Counted from the stretch's first letter, positions 24,551-33,516 are shown. The stretch is 60,086 nucleotides of DNA from Fibrobacter succinogenes (GCA_902762305.1 CACWNW010000027.1:1-60086); one strand, 5' to 3'. Numbers and translations: made by a program. The notes: generated by a model not told the origin, from the sequence alone.

Positions 24551-25974
24551 TACTGGTAATCTCCGAAGGAATAGCCGCCGGCCGCCGCGTCGTCGCCGTA
24601 GCTGTATTCAGAATCTTCGCCGCCGCCTTCGCCTTCTCCGTTCTCGGCGTCGTAGAACGTGGTGTATTCGGGAACGAACGCGAGGGGAATATCCCTCACG
24701 GAACCGTTACGGTGCTTGGCGACGATGAGTTCGGCCTTGAACTTGTCCTCGTCCTTGTGGGTGCGCACGTAGGGGCGTTCCACGAACCAGACCATGTCGG
24801 CGTCCTGTTCGATGGAGCCCGATTCGCGGAGGTCGGAAAGCTGCGGCCTGTCGCGGCCCTTTTCTTCGACCTTACGGCTGAGCTGTGCGAGCGCGATGAC
24901 GGGAATGTGTAAGTCCTTGGCGAGAATCTTGAGGCCGCGCGATATGGCGCCGATAGCGACGGCTCGGTTTTCTTCGCCGCCGGTCTTCATCAACTGGAGG
25001 TAGTCGATGATCAGCATGTCGAGCTTGTCCTTGCGCTTGAGGTCGCGGGCCTTGCTCATGAGTTCCATGATGCCGAGGTCGGCGTTGTCGTCCACGTAGA
25101 GCGGGGCCTGGTTGATGGGGGCGACCGTCGCGATGAGCTTGCGCATCTCTTCGGGAGAAAGCTTGTTGTTGCGGAGCTTGCTCTGGTCAATTTGAGCCCT
25201 GGAGCAGAGCAGACGCTGGGCGAGCTGCACGCCGTCCATTTCGAGGCTGAAGAAGGCGACGTTCCTGTGGTAGTTGATGGCTGCGTTTGCTGCAATCGTG
25301 AGAGCGAAAGATGTCTTGCCGACACCGGGACGCGCTGCAAGGATAATCAGGTCGGAATCCTGCAGGCCGTTGGTGAGCTCGTCGAGTTCCTTGATGCCCG
25401 TGGGCACGCCGGTGATGCCGTCCTTGCGGTTGTTCAGGCGGTCGAGAAGCGGGTTCACGAAGTTCTCGATGGGCCGGAGCGTGTTCTTCACCTGCTTTTC
25501 GGCGATGGCGAAAACGTCCTTTTCTGCCGCTTGCAGGACTTCGTCGGGGTTGTTGCCCGCATCCATCGCCTTCTTGATGGTATCCGAAGACATCTTGATG
25601 AGCTTGCGGAGCACGTACTTGTTGCGCAGGTGTTCCAGGTTCCATTCCACGTTCGCCGACGAGGCTACGCTTTCCATCATTTCGAAAATATATTCGCGTC
25701 CGCCTGCCTGGGCGAGTTTCCCCATCTTTTCGAGCTGGGCGGGGAGCGTTAACATGTCGATGGGTGTACCTTGGCTGTACAAATCTCTCATGGCGTGCCA
25801 GACCAGCTGGTGGCGTTCCATGTAGAAGAAATCGTCTTCTGTCACCATCTCGATGACGGGCGCGATTACATTGGGGTCGCGAAGGATTCCGCCGAGCAAA
25901 TAGCGTTCGGCATCGCAGTCCATCGGGACTTGGCGACCTTCGTAGTTACCACCTTCTTTTGCAAATTCGGACAT
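24550..25974 (-). CDS. dnaB: Replicative DNA helicase DnaB
   Basis: A 474-residue hexameric helicase that unwinds DNA at the replication fork. The N-terminal domain (PMDCDAERYLLGGILRDP) binds primase. The RecA-like motor has Walker A ARPGVGKTSFALTIA near residue 212, FFSLEMDGVQLAQRLL, LIIDYLQLM (Walker B) and LRESGSIEQDADMV with KHRNGSV arginine-finger region. The C-terminus adds about 30 residues rich in Gly, Glu and Tyr. It follows the UDG-like gene by 27 bases in the coaBC operon. Confidence is high; no intein is present at the usual sites. Confidence 0.96.
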   Translation of the reverse strand: MSEFAKEGGNYEGRQVPMDCDAERYLLGGILRDPNVIAPVIEMVTEDDFFYMERHQLVWHAMRDLYSQGTPIDMLTLPAQLEKMGKLAQAGGREYIFEMMESVASSANVEWNLEHLRNKYVLRKLIKMSSDTIKKAMDAGNNPDEVLQAAEKDVFAIAEKQVKNTLRPIENFVNPLLDRLNNRKDGITGVPTGIKELDELTNGLQDSDLIILAARPGVGKTSFALTIAANAAINYHRNVAFFSLEMDGVQLAQRLLCSRAQIDQSKLRNNKLSPEEMRKLIATVAPINQAPLYVDDNADLGIMELMSKARDLKRKDKLDMLIIDYLQLMKTGGEENRAVAIGAISRGLKILAKDLHIPVIALAQLSRKVEEKGRDRPQLSDLRESGSIEQDADMVWFVERPYVRTHKDEDKFKAELIVAKHRNGSVRDIPLAFVPEYTTFYDAENGEGEGGGEDSEYSYGDDAAAGGYSFGDYQ

Positions 25975-26001
25975 ATACTTGTGGAAATATAATTTTTAGT
26001 T

Positions 26002-26814
26002 TCAGCAAAAATACGAACTTTTCGGGAGATGGACCTTCCAGGTGAGCCATTTCAGTTGCTTGTCCTGCGACATTGCGACGGCGTCTACGAGCGAGCACGT
26101 CTTGGTGCCCGAAAATTCGAGGTCGGTTCCGGCGAGGTCGTTGAAGTTCTTGCCCTTTCCGAAGAGCTGGTGGAATAGGCCTTCGCCGAACGAGACCATG
26201 ATGCCGGGGTTTACGAAGGAGAGTTCCTTGGTGAGCATCTTGCGCAGGGCCGCCTCGAACAGGGGCGGGATGTTCCTTGCGGTGTGCCCCTTGTAGAAGT
26301 AGGTGACTCCGATGGAATCCGCGGTGATTTTCAGGTTGGAGAAAAGGCGGATGAGCATCTGGCCCGCTTCGGAAGAGAGGTAGCCGCCCTGGTCGGGAAG
26401 TGGGTTCGGCATCAGGAGCAAAAGTTTCGGGGACTCGGGGCCTTCGTAGCGCGCGAGGTTGCTTATGCCGGAATAGATGGCCTCGTTCTGGATGGCTTCG
26501 TAGAAGGCGTCCAGGGATTCTGCGGATTCGAATGCGGCTGCGGCCTTCTTTGCGGCAGGGCGCGCGGCGGGCATGGCCGCGACGGGGATGATGGGGGCTT
26601 CGGGCGCCTTTGCTGCGGTACTTGCCGCCGGCTGCATCGCAGGCGGCGGCTGGATTGTGGGGGCCGCGGGGGCGGGCTTGTGTACCGGCATGGCCGCCGG
26701 GCGCTGGGGCTTTGATAGCGTCCAAGGCTCGTCGAGGTACACGTCGGAAAGGCCCATGTCTATCTGGCCCTGCAAATAGTTCCGCAATTCGCTGAAATCA
26801 AATTCTTCAGGCAT
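26002..26814 (-). CDS. Divergent uracil-DNA-glycosylase-fold protein
   Basis: A 270-residue protein. Residues about 40-110 are a low-complexity Ala/Pro linker. The C-terminal part has the layout of the UDG superfamily: LLLLMPNPLPDQGGYLSSEA in the place of the GEAPG motif, MLIRLFSNLKI, VTYFYKGHTARN, a helix FEAALRKMLTKELSFVNPG, and GIMVSFGEGLFHQLFG matching the family-4 strand after that helix. The catalytic motif is altered and the iron-sulfur cysteines of family 4 are absent, so glycosylase activity is doubtful. It overlaps the end of coaBC by eight bases and precedes dnaB, which suggests a replication-linked job. Confidence 0.6.
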   Translation of the reverse strand: MPEEFDFSELRNYLQGQIDMGLSDVYLDEPWTLSKPQRPAAMPVHKPAPAAPTIQPPPAMQPAASTAAKAPEAPIIPVAAMPAARPAAKKAAAAFESAESLDAFYEAIQNEAIYSGISNLARYEGPESPKLLLLMPNPLPDQGGYLSSEAGQMLIRLFSNLKITADSIGVTYFYKGHTARNIPPLFEAALRKMLTKELSFVNPGIMVSFGEGLFHQLFGKGKNFNDLAGTDLEFSGTKTCSLVDAVAMSQDKQLKWLTWKVHLPKSSYFC

Positions 26815-28165
26815 CGGAGCCTCCTTGGCGCTCGTGTAGTTCGTTCAAGGCAAATTCAACAATCTCTGTGGCGAGATCGATTTTGCCGCCCATCTTCATC
26901 TCGCAGATTTCTGCATTCGGGCGGATTAGGGTGTAGCGGACGTCGTCATAGCCGAAACCGCTGCCGCTTGCGACGGGGGCGTTTAGCAGGAGCGCGTCTG
27001 CACCGCTCTTCGCGAGTTTCTCGGCGGCGTGTTCCTTGAAGTGGTCGGTCTCGAGCGCGAAACCCACGATGACCTGGTTTGCGGTGCGGTTGTTGCTTGC
27101 CTGGGATGCGCGGGCCGCGGTGCAGTCGCGCAGTATGTTCGGATTGGGCACGAGCTCGATGGTGAGCTGGCTCCTGCTGTCCTTGATTTTTTCGGCGGCT
27201 GCGGTTTTCGGACGGTAGTCCGCGACAGCCGCGCAGTGGACTATGACATCGGCAGAGGGCTGTCGGGCCATGACGGCGTCGTGCATCTCCCGGGCGCTCT
27301 GCACGCGGGTGACTGCGACACCGCTCGGGAACGCCGCCTCCATCGGGCCCGCGACGACTTCGACCTCGAAGCCGTTCGCGTAGAATACCGAGGCTAGCGC
27401 GACGGCGGTCTTGCCGCTGCTGCGGTTAGAAATGTAGCGGACCGGGTCAATCGCTTCTTCGGTGCGGCCCGCGGTGAGGAGCACCTTCTTGCCGTAGCCG
27501 GGGAGCGTTTTGTCTTGCGTGGGCGGGATGTCCACTGCGACGGGTACTGCCGGCGGTTCGGGGGCGTTGCGGGGGTGGCCCCCGCTAGATGGGGTAGCGA
27601 GCGACGCAGTGCGAGGTAGGGGCAGACTTGCCCCTTCCAAGTATTCCACGATCTCCGCGGGTTCCATCAGGCGGCCTTGCCCGACTTCGCCGCAGGCGAG
27701 TTCACCGGCCGGGGATTCGAGAACAGTCGTGTCTTCGAAGTTGCGGAGGATTTCGAGGTTGCGTTTGACGGCGGGGCTGTTGTACATCGCGACGTTCATT
27801 GCAGGCGCAATTACGCGCTGGCATGTGCAGCTCATGAAGCAGAGGCTCACCGGGTCGTCGGCGATACCGCAGGCGAATTTCCCGATAACGTTCGCGGTTG
27901 CGGGCACCACCAGGTAGAGGTCCGCCCACCGCGGGAAATCAATATGCTGGAAAGGCCGCGCCTCCATGGCACCGTTCTTCAGGTACACGGGGCACTTGCT
28001 GAGGCTTGCGAACGTTAACGGCGCCACGAATTCGGTGGCGGCATCGGTCATGCATACGCGTACCGTGGCTCCCTTCTTCTGCAACAGGCGCAACAGCTCG
28101 CAGCTCTTGTAGGCGGCGATTCCGCCCGAAACGCCAAGGAGAATCTTCTTTCCAGCTAGTTCCAT
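26807..28165 (-). CDS. coaBC: Bifunctional phosphopantothenoylcysteine decarboxylase / phosphopantothenate-cysteine ligase
   Basis: About 452 residues from the ATG at 28165, catalysing two steps of coenzyme A synthesis. The CoaC half (residues 1 to about 180) has LGVSGGIAAYKSCELLRLL, PATANVIGKFACGIADD, PAMNVAMYNSPAVKRN and the active Cys motif LACGEVGQGRL. A Pro/Ala-rich linker of about 45 residues leads to the CoaB half with LTAGRTEEAIDPVRYISNRS (CTP/cysteine ligase), VHCAAVADYRP and VGFALETD. An upstream TTG three codons earlier is possible. It is the first gene of an operon with a UDG-like gene, dnaB and mlaEF. Confidence 0.95.
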   Translation of the reverse strand: MELAGKKILLGVSGGIAAYKSCELLRLLQKKGATVRVCMTDAATEFVAPLTFASLSKCPVYLKNGAMEARPFQHIDFPRWADLYLVVPATANVIGKFACGIADDPVSLCFMSCTCQRVIAPAMNVAMYNSPAVKRNLEILRNFEDTTVLESPAGELACGEVGQGRLMEPAEIVEYLEGASLPLPRTASLATPSSGGHPRNAPEPPAVPVAVDIPPTQDKTLPGYGKKVLLTAGRTEEAIDPVRYISNRSSGKTAVALASVFYANGFEVEVVAGPMEAAFPSGVAVTRVQSAREMHDAVMARQPSADVIVHCAAVADYRPKTAAAEKIKDSRSQLTIELVPNPNILRDCTAARASQASNNRTANQVIVGFALETDHFKEHAAEKLAKSGADALLLNAPVASGSGFGYDDVRYTLIRPNAEICEMKMGGKIDLATEIVEFALNELHERQGGSDA

Positions 28166-28179
28166 ATAATGCAAGATAG

Positions 28180-28205
28180 AAAAAGGCCGGCATGGCCGGC
28201 CCTTT
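28180..28205 (-). terminator. Rho-independent terminator
   Basis: GGCCGGC-ATG-GCCGGCC forms a compact stem; on the minus strand it is followed by TTTTTCTAT. It ends the FISUMP gene at 28234 and lies just before the coaBC start. Confidence 0.8.
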
Positions 28206-28233
28206 CAGGGAAATATTTCTTGCAAGCTAGCGG

Positions 28234-29493
28234 CTAATTTCTAGCGCAACGAATCGGAAGCGCAATATCCTTCTTGTATTTTGTGAAGACGGCGTCTTTC
28301 CTTTCGCACGAGAACTGGACGCCGTAACCCTTGTCGGCCTCCTGGAACGGAGTCGATGCGGTCCAGTATTCTGCAATGCCACCGTAGTTCTGGACATGCT
28401 CGTAGCCGTAGTAATCCATGTATTCCATGTGGCCACCAAGATCTGCGGTAAAATCAAACGAGTTCAGGCCGCGAATGCCTCCATGGTCGTACCACTGTCC
28501 GTAGCATTCCATTCTTTCCCTGAGAACCCACGATGCATTTTCGAGGCCGCCAATAAGGATGAACAAGCCTTCCCATTCTTCGATTGTCGGCAGGTGCCAG
28601 CCTCTGGGGCAAATGCCTCTCAGCGTTTCGGGGAGATTGCAGTTGACCGAATCATGGCAGTTGATATCGCTGTTCTCGTAAGTGTAAATGGAATCGATGG
28701 CTGCCGCCCACTTGTAGTAGCGGCCACCGGTTTCACAGCTGTCCTTGCACCAGAAATTGTTCTGCAGGCTGGGGGTCTGGACGCTATCGATGTACCTGAG
28801 GTCTTCGGCCATCCACTTCTTGTTACCGATGGTAACATAGTAATACAGCGAACTGTCGCGCACATCGCAGAAGCTAGTCGAGGGATTAAAGGGAATGCCG
28901 CCGCAAAGAGGATATTCCTGTTCGTTCTGGAGGGAGACATCGAGTGTGTCTCCGCTGCATACGAATTTGACCCCATTCCTGGTTTTAGCAACGGTGCAAC
29001 CGCTGCCGTCATCGCCCTTTTCGCCCTTTTCACCCTTCAGCGAAGCGAGCCATTCTTCTTCTGTTCCTGTGAAACCGGCTGCAACAGCCTGTTCGTAGGC
29101 CGACTTGCCATCAGCACCGTCGTCGCCCTTGGCGCCGTCGTCACCCTTGGCGCCATCATCGCCCTTGGCGCCATCATCGCCCTTTGCTCCCTTGTCGCCC
29201 TTTTCACCGTCATCACCCTTGTCGCCCTTATCGCCCTTTTCTCCCTTTTCGCCGTCAAGGCCCTTCACTCTTGTCCATTCGCCTTCGTAGCAGTAGTAGA
29301 GCATTGCGGAATCCGCCACGAACACCATGTCGTCGGCGTTATCCTTGGTGCAGTCGCCAAGCTTCTTGAACGTGGCTACCGACTCTACGCCTTTTGTTTC
29401 CGTAATGTTGTCGCCGCAAGCGGCGAGACAAAACATGGAAGTGACGATTCCTGCTGCGAAAACTCCCCAGCATTGTTTGCTTTTCCCGATCAT
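28234..29493 (-). CDS. FISUMP-domain lipoprotein with collagen-like stalk
   Basis: A 419-residue lipoprotein with signal MIGKSKQCWGVFAAGIVTSM and lipobox CLAAC. A short domain with a Cys pair (LGDCTKDNADDMVFVADSAM) precedes a Gly-X-Y tract of about 45 residues (KGDKGDDGEKGDKGAKGDDG and on). A segment like a collagen-end motif (SAYEQAVAAGFTGTEEEWLA) interrupts a second short KGEKGDDG run. The C-terminal FISUMP domain has YYVTIGNKKWMAEDLRYIDS, GICPRGWHLPTIEEWEGLF and a final PIRCARN. FISUMP proteins are a large paralogous surface family in Fibrobacter of unknown function. It is the intact paralogue of the 20215 gene, with the same order of parts. Confidence 0.85.
   Translation of the reverse strand: MIGKSKQCWGVFAAGIVTSMFCLAACGDNITETKGVESVATFKKLGDCTKDNADDMVFVADSAMLYYCYEGEWTRVKGLDGEKGEKGDKGDKGDDGEKGDKGAKGDDGAKGDDGAKGDDGAKGDDGADGKSAYEQAVAAGFTGTEEEWLASLKGEKGEKGDDGSGCTVAKTRNGVKFVCSGDTLDVSLQNEQEYPLCGGIPFNPSTSFCDVRDSSLYYYVTIGNKKWMAEDLRYIDSVQTPSLQNNFWCKDSCETGGRYYKWAAAIDSIYTYENSDINCHDSVNCNLPETLRGICPRGWHLPTIEEWEGLFILIGGLENASWVLRERMECYGQWYDHGGIRGLNSFDFTADLGGHMEYMDYYGYEHVQNYGGIAEYWTASTPFQEADKGYGVQFSCERKDAVFTKYKKDIALPIRCARN
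29118..29253 (-). repeat. Collagen-like coding repeat with 18-bp near-perfect units
   Basis: On the minus strand the KGDDGA motif is encoded by 18-bp units repeated at least three times with almost no change (plus-strand form GGCGCCATCATCGCCCTT). Less regular KGD/KGE units flank them. Such exact repeats can gain or lose units by slippage, so stalk length may vary between strains. Confidence 0.75.
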
Positions 29494-29591
29494 CGATTTC
29501 TCCTTGTATTGTAGAAATAGGAACGCTAATTTGTTTCGGATGAATAAAATGTAATGAATAATTTATGTAAATAGCAGTAATTTGTCAATAA

Positions 29592-29630
29592 AAATTAAGA
29601 CAAAAAATCCCGCGGTTTTACCCACGGGAC
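29592..29630 (-). terminator. Rho-independent terminator of cmk-rpsA
   Basis: On the minus strand TCCCGTGG and CCGCGGGA pair through one wobble around a TAAAA loop, followed by TTTTTTG. The wobble pairs only on the minus strand, supporting that orientation. Confidence 0.8.
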
Positions 29631-29682
29631 TTTCAATGCTGCAAGTGATTGCCGCACTCCTTACGGAGTGCACAAAAGCAAC

Positions 29683-31468
29683 TTACTTGGCTTCTTCAGC
29701 GGCAGCTTCTTCGGCCGGCTTTTCAGCAGCCTTCTTCTTGGTAGCCTTCTTCTTCGGAGCGGTAGCTTCGCCAATCGTCGTGCCCGATTCACCCGGCTTG
29801 TGGGAATCCATCCAAGCCTTGAGTTCTGCGGATTCGCGGTTCTTGAAGTAGTCCACCACGGAGAGGTAGATCTTGCGGTTGTTCTGGTCGATCTCGGTCA
29901 CGACAGCCGGAACTTCGTCGCCAACCTTGAATGCATCGGCCGGAACCTTGATGTATTCAGCGGTGAGCTTGGAGACCGGGATGAAGCCTTCGATACCGTC
30001 GTTCAACGACGACACCGCGGTCGAGCATACGAACAATCTTGCCCTTCACTTCGGCATCAACCGGGTACGTGGTTTCGATAGAATCCCACGGGTCTTCGGT
30101 GAGGTGCTTCATGGAGAGGGAAATGCGGCGCTTTTCCTTATCGACAGCGAGCACGACGCATTCGACCTTGTCACCCTTCTTGACCATTTCGTTCGGGTGG
30201 GTGATCTTCTTGGTCCAGGACATGTCGGAGACGTGGATGAGGCCATCAACACCTTCCTTGATTTCGACGAATGCGCCGAAGGAAGCGATGTTGCGGATTT
30301 CGCCAACCACGCGGGCACCCGGGGGAAGTTCGGTTTCGATGGAATCCCACGGATCGCTTTCAAGCTGCTTCATGCCGAGAGAGATGCGTTCGGCATCTTC
30401 TTCAACCTTGAGCACAACGGCTTCCACTTCCTGACCCACGGAGAGGATCTTGGAGGGGTGCTTGCCGTGCTGGGTCCAGGACATTTCGGAAACGTGGATG
30501 AGGCCTTCGACGCCGCTATCCAGTTCGACGAATGCACCGTAATCGGTGATGGAAACGACCTTGCCCTTGACGATAGCGCCTTCGGGGTAGCGTTCGGCGA
30601 TGTCCTTCCACGGATGCGGCTTGAGCTGCTTCATGCCGAGAGAAATGCGTTCCTTCTTGTCGTTGAAGTCGAGCACCATGACTTCGACTTCCTGGCCGAG
30701 CTGGACCATTTCGGTCGGGTGGTTGATGCGCTTGTAGCTCATGTCGGTGATGTGGAGGAGGCCGTCTACGCCGCCGAGGTCAATGAACGCACCGAAGTCG
30801 GTGATGTTCTTGACGAGGCCCTTGCGAACCTGGCCCTTCTCGAGAGTTTCGAGAACGTCGCCACGCTGCTTGTTGCGTTCTTCTTCGAGAACGACGCGGC
30901 GAGACACGACGATGTTGCGGCGAGCCTTGTTGACCTTGATGACCTTGAGGTCGAATTCCTGACCGATGAGGGCGTTGATATCCGGGATCTGACGGAGGTC
31001 GATCTGGGAGCCCGGGAGGAAGGCGTCGATGCCGAACAGGTCGACAACCACACCACCCTTGATACGCTTGGTGAGCGTGCCGCGCACGACTTCGTTGTTT
31101 TCGAATGCCGCGTGGATGCGATCCCACACGCGCACGAAGTCGGCCTTCTGCTTCGAAAGGATGAGACGGCCGTCTTCATCTTCGAGCTTCTCGACAAACA
31201 CTTCGATTTCGGAACCGATTTCGAGGGAGTCAGTTTCCTTGAACTCGGCGCGGTCGATAACACCTTCGCTCTTGTAGTTCACGTCGATCAGGACTTCCTG
31301 GTCGTTGACCTGGCTGATCTTGCCCATGACGAGCTTGCCCTGTTCGAGGCAGCCCATGCCGGCATACACGTCGGCGTTCTGCTTGCGGAAGTCCGGGGAG
31401 CATTCACCCTGGGCGGCAAGGATTTCGGCGAGATCTTCAGCGGTTCCGAATTTGAGATTTTGAGACAT
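29683..31468 (-). CDS. rpsA: 30S ribosomal protein S1, frameshifted in the sixth S1 domain
   Basis: S1 binds mRNA on the 30S subunit and helps initiate translation. Starting at 31468, five S1 repeats are intact (for example GAFIDLGGVDGLLHITDMS, GAFVELDSGVEGLIHVSEMS, GAFVEIKEGVDGLIHVSDMS). The sixth begins KIVRMLDRGVVV and then shifts frame near 30001-30015. The original frame stops at 29957, giving 503 residues. The proper continuation, SLNDGIEGFIPVSKL and a Lys/Ala/Glu-rich tail, lies in another frame ending at 29683. By alignment with the other repeats the net loss is two bases modulo three, most simply a five-base deletion between short CGT repeats. rpsA is normally essential, so sequence error is likely; loss of only the last domain might be tolerated. 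It is cotranscribed with cmk. Confidence 0.9.
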
Positions 31469-31504
31469 ATTGTTTAGATTGGGTTGTGGAACAAAGGATT
31501 CAGG

Positions 31505-32173
31505 CTACGCCACTACACCTACGTAGTCGAGAATCTTTTGGACCTGTTGTTGGATTGAGATGTGTGTAGTGTCAATTTCGATTGCGTCGTCCGCCTTCTT
31601 CAGGGGAGCGTTTGCGCGGGAAGAATCCAGGCGGTCGCGTTCGACCAGGTTTTCGAGGACTTCTTCCAGGGAAACTTTTTCGCCTTTTTCAAGGAGTTCC
31701 TTGTAACGGCGTTCGGCGCGGACCTTCACGTCCGTCACCATGAAGAACTTGTACTTCGCGTCGGGAAACACGACCGTGCCGATGTCGCGGCCGTCCAGGA
31801 TGCAGCTCTGCCTCTTGCCGATTTCACGCTGCTGGGCAGTCATGGCGGCACGGACGGAGGGGAGGGCGCAGTAGATGCTCACGTTGCTCGAGACCTTCAT
31901 GCCGCGGATTTCGGATTCGCGGCTGACACCGTTGATGAGCACGTGGTTTTCGGAGTCGAACCCGAGGGTGAGGTTTGAGAGCAGCTCGTCCATCGCGGGA
32001 CCTTCTTCGGCAGGGAGGCCGTGATCGAGGGCGGCGAGCGTCACCGCGCGGTACATGGCGCCGGTATCCAAGTAGGTAATGCCGAGAGTCTTGGCCACAA
32101 TCTTGGCCGTGGTGCTCTTCCCGGTACCCGAACCGCCGTCGAGGGCGATGACAAAATTTTCAGAACTACTCAT
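31505..32173 (-). CDS. cmk: Cytidylate kinase
   Basis: A 222-residue kinase that phosphorylates CMP and dCMP with ATP. The P-loop is ALDGGSGTGKSTTAKIVA near residue 10; YLDTGAMYRAVTLAAL and ILDGRDIGTVVFPDAKYKFF are the CMP-binding and core motifs; VERDRLDSSRANAPLKKADD is the lid region. The ATG at 32173 is chosen because the family starts close to the P-loop; the frame extends seven codons upstream. cmk followed by rpsA (36-base gap) is a widely conserved gene pair. Confidence 0.95.
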   Translation of the reverse strand: MSSSENFVIALDGGSGTGKSTTAKIVAKTLGITYLDTGAMYRAVTLAALDHGLPAEEGPAMDELLSNLTLGFDSENHVLINGVSRESEIRGMKVSSNVSIYCALPSVRAAMTAQQREIGKRQSCILDGRDIGTVVFPDAKYKFFMVTDVKVRAERRYKELLEKGEKVSLEEVLENLVERDRLDSSRANAPLKKADDAIEIDTTHISIQQQVQKILDYVGVVA

Positions 32174-32200
32174 GAGTGGAGGCAAATATAGCAATATAAG

Positions 32201-32228
32201 TTACTAGTTACTAGTTACTAGTTACTAG
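32201..32228. repeat. Four tandem copies of TTACTAG
   Basis: The heptamer TTACTAG is repeated four times without change, 27 bases before the cmk start. It lies in the likely promoter region of the cmk-rpsA operon. Seven-base units can change number by slippage, which would alter promoter spacing. Confidence 0.8.
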
Positions 32229-32256
32229 AAAAGCACGTATAAACGTGCTAAGCACC

Positions 32257-32685
32257 TTAATATTCGAGGTCGCGGAGGTAAACCGTGGCAGTATTTTCGC
32301 GTGTATCCCAGAAAATCAGTTCCGAACCGTCCCTGTACAGCGTCAGTTCCCAGTCGTTATCGTAGAAATAGTAGTACCTGCCGTAGTCGTCGCTGCCCGA
32401 GGTGTATTCGCGGATGGTGTAGTAGCGGTTGTACCCCCCGTCCAGGTTGAGCGTCGCCAGTTCGTCGGAATCGATCCGGAGCGAGGCCGTGTAGGCGGGG
32501 CTTACCGGGTCGGCGAGGCTGCAGTCGTACAGCCCGAAGGAGTCGTATCGGCAGTCCTTAACATAGTAGTATCTGAACGAACGGTCGAAAATGGCTCCGT
32601 CCGCATGGGGGGAACCCGCGGTCCAGTCGCCGCCGCAGGCGGTCAGGAGCAGGACAAGGGCTAGATAGGGTAAGAGCTTTTTCAT
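32257..32685 (-). CDS. Small tyrosine-rich lipoprotein, function unknown
   Basis: A 142-residue lipoprotein with signal MKKLLPYLALVLLL and lipobox LTAC followed by GGD. The mature part is unusually rich in Tyr and Asp (FRYYYVKDCRYDSFGLYDC, YTSGSDDYGRYYYFYDND) and contains a Cys pair. No known domain is recognised. Just downstream a short hairpin AGCACG/CGTGCT (32233-32250) could end transcription. Confidence 0.7.
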   Translation of the reverse strand: MKKLLPYLALVLLLTACGGDWTAGSPHADGAIFDRSFRYYYVKDCRYDSFGLYDCSLADPVSPAYTASLRIDSDELATLNLDGGYNRYYTIREYTSGSDDYGRYYYFYDNDWELTLYRDGSELIFWDTRENTATVYLRDLEY

Positions 32686-32707
32686 AATATGTAAAACCCG
32701 CCTATAA

Positions 32708-32734
32708 AAAATCCCTCGACTGAGCCGAGGGATT
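32708..32734 (-). terminator. Rho-independent terminator
   Basis: AATCCCTCG and CGAGGGATT form a nine-base stem, followed on the minus strand by TTTTTTATAG. It ends the lipoprotein gene at 32754. Confidence 0.8.
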
Positions 32735-32753
32735 CTTGCGTAAAAGTCTTCGA

Positions 32754-33362
32754 TTAGTCGTTGGATTCGTAGTCGCCGTTGAAGATTTTCTCTTCGGCTT
32801 CTTCGATGTTCTCGTCGCGGAATTCCTCAGGAGCCTGGAGATCGCGCGTACTGCCGTACTTGCGCTTTTCTTCGTCCGTCAGCTTGTTGGACAGCACTTC
32901 GACCTGCTGTTCCTGGTTGGCCTCTTCCTCTTCTTCCTTCAGGATCTTCTGGCCTTCTTCAAGACGGCGCTTGATGTGTTCCTTTTCCATTTCTTCGAGG
33001 TTCGTGCCGACCTTGGCCTGTTCTTCGGACATCACGTAGCGTTCATTCGCTTCGTCCATGGCGTCCTTGATGCCGACGAGGCGTCCCTTGCCATCGACCT
33101 GGAGGCCTGCCTTACGCAGGGTGGAAAGCGGCAAACGGCGTGCTGCGAGTTGATACTCCTGTTTGAATTCGTAGCCATCACTGCTAATCTGGTTTGCTTC
33201 GTCGGGAGTGACGTATTCGAGAGCTTCCTGCCAGCGCGAACTCTGAACACAGGAAGTAAAGGCGACGAGTGCGTTGTCGAGCGCCTCGGGATCATCCGAG
33301 GTACCGGCACAGCCGACCAGTGTGAAAGCGAAGAATGCAAGACCCATTAAAAATTTTTTCAT
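32754..33362 (-). CDS. Coiled-coil lipoprotein, function unknown
   Basis: A 202-residue lipoprotein with signal MKKFLMGLAFFAFTL and lipobox LVGC, preceded by a good ribosome binding site (GGAGG). Residues about 28-110 look helical and include NALVAFTSCVQSSRWQEALE, similar in flavour to lipoproteins with a tetratricopeptide-like or DUF4878-like start. The rest is a strongly charged Glu/Lys coiled coil (EEMEKEHIKRRLEEGQKIL) ending in an acidic tail. The family is not recognised. Confidence 0.72.
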   Translation of the reverse strand: MKKFLMGLAFFAFTLVGCAGTSDDPEALDNALVAFTSCVQSSRWQEALEYVTPDEANQISSDGYEFKQEYQLAARRLPLSTLRKAGLQVDGKGRLVGIKDAMDEANERYVMSEEQAKVGTNLEEMEKEHIKRRLEEGQKILKEEEEEANQEQQVEVLSNKLTDEEKRKYGSTRDLQAPEEFRDENIEEAEEKIFNGDYESND

Positions 33363-33516
33363 AGGGAGAAACCTCCTTAAAAAATTATCCCATCCCTAAT
33401 ATATAACAATTTTTTAAAAAATTAACGGAAAAACGACATTTTTTTCTCATAAATCTGTGTCATTATTATGTTTAAGATGTCTTTGTTCTTTTGTTTTTTC
33501 TATTTTCTCGCCCACT

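Noticed and set aside
30001-30015. Programmed frameshift in rpsA
   Set aside because: No slippery heptamer or following stem was seen, and the shift falls inside a conserved domain where a small deletion is simpler.
29873-31477. A 534-codon plus-strand open frame over rpsA
   Set aside because: Shadow of the S1 gene; its His/Asp-rich repeats mirror the S1 repeats.
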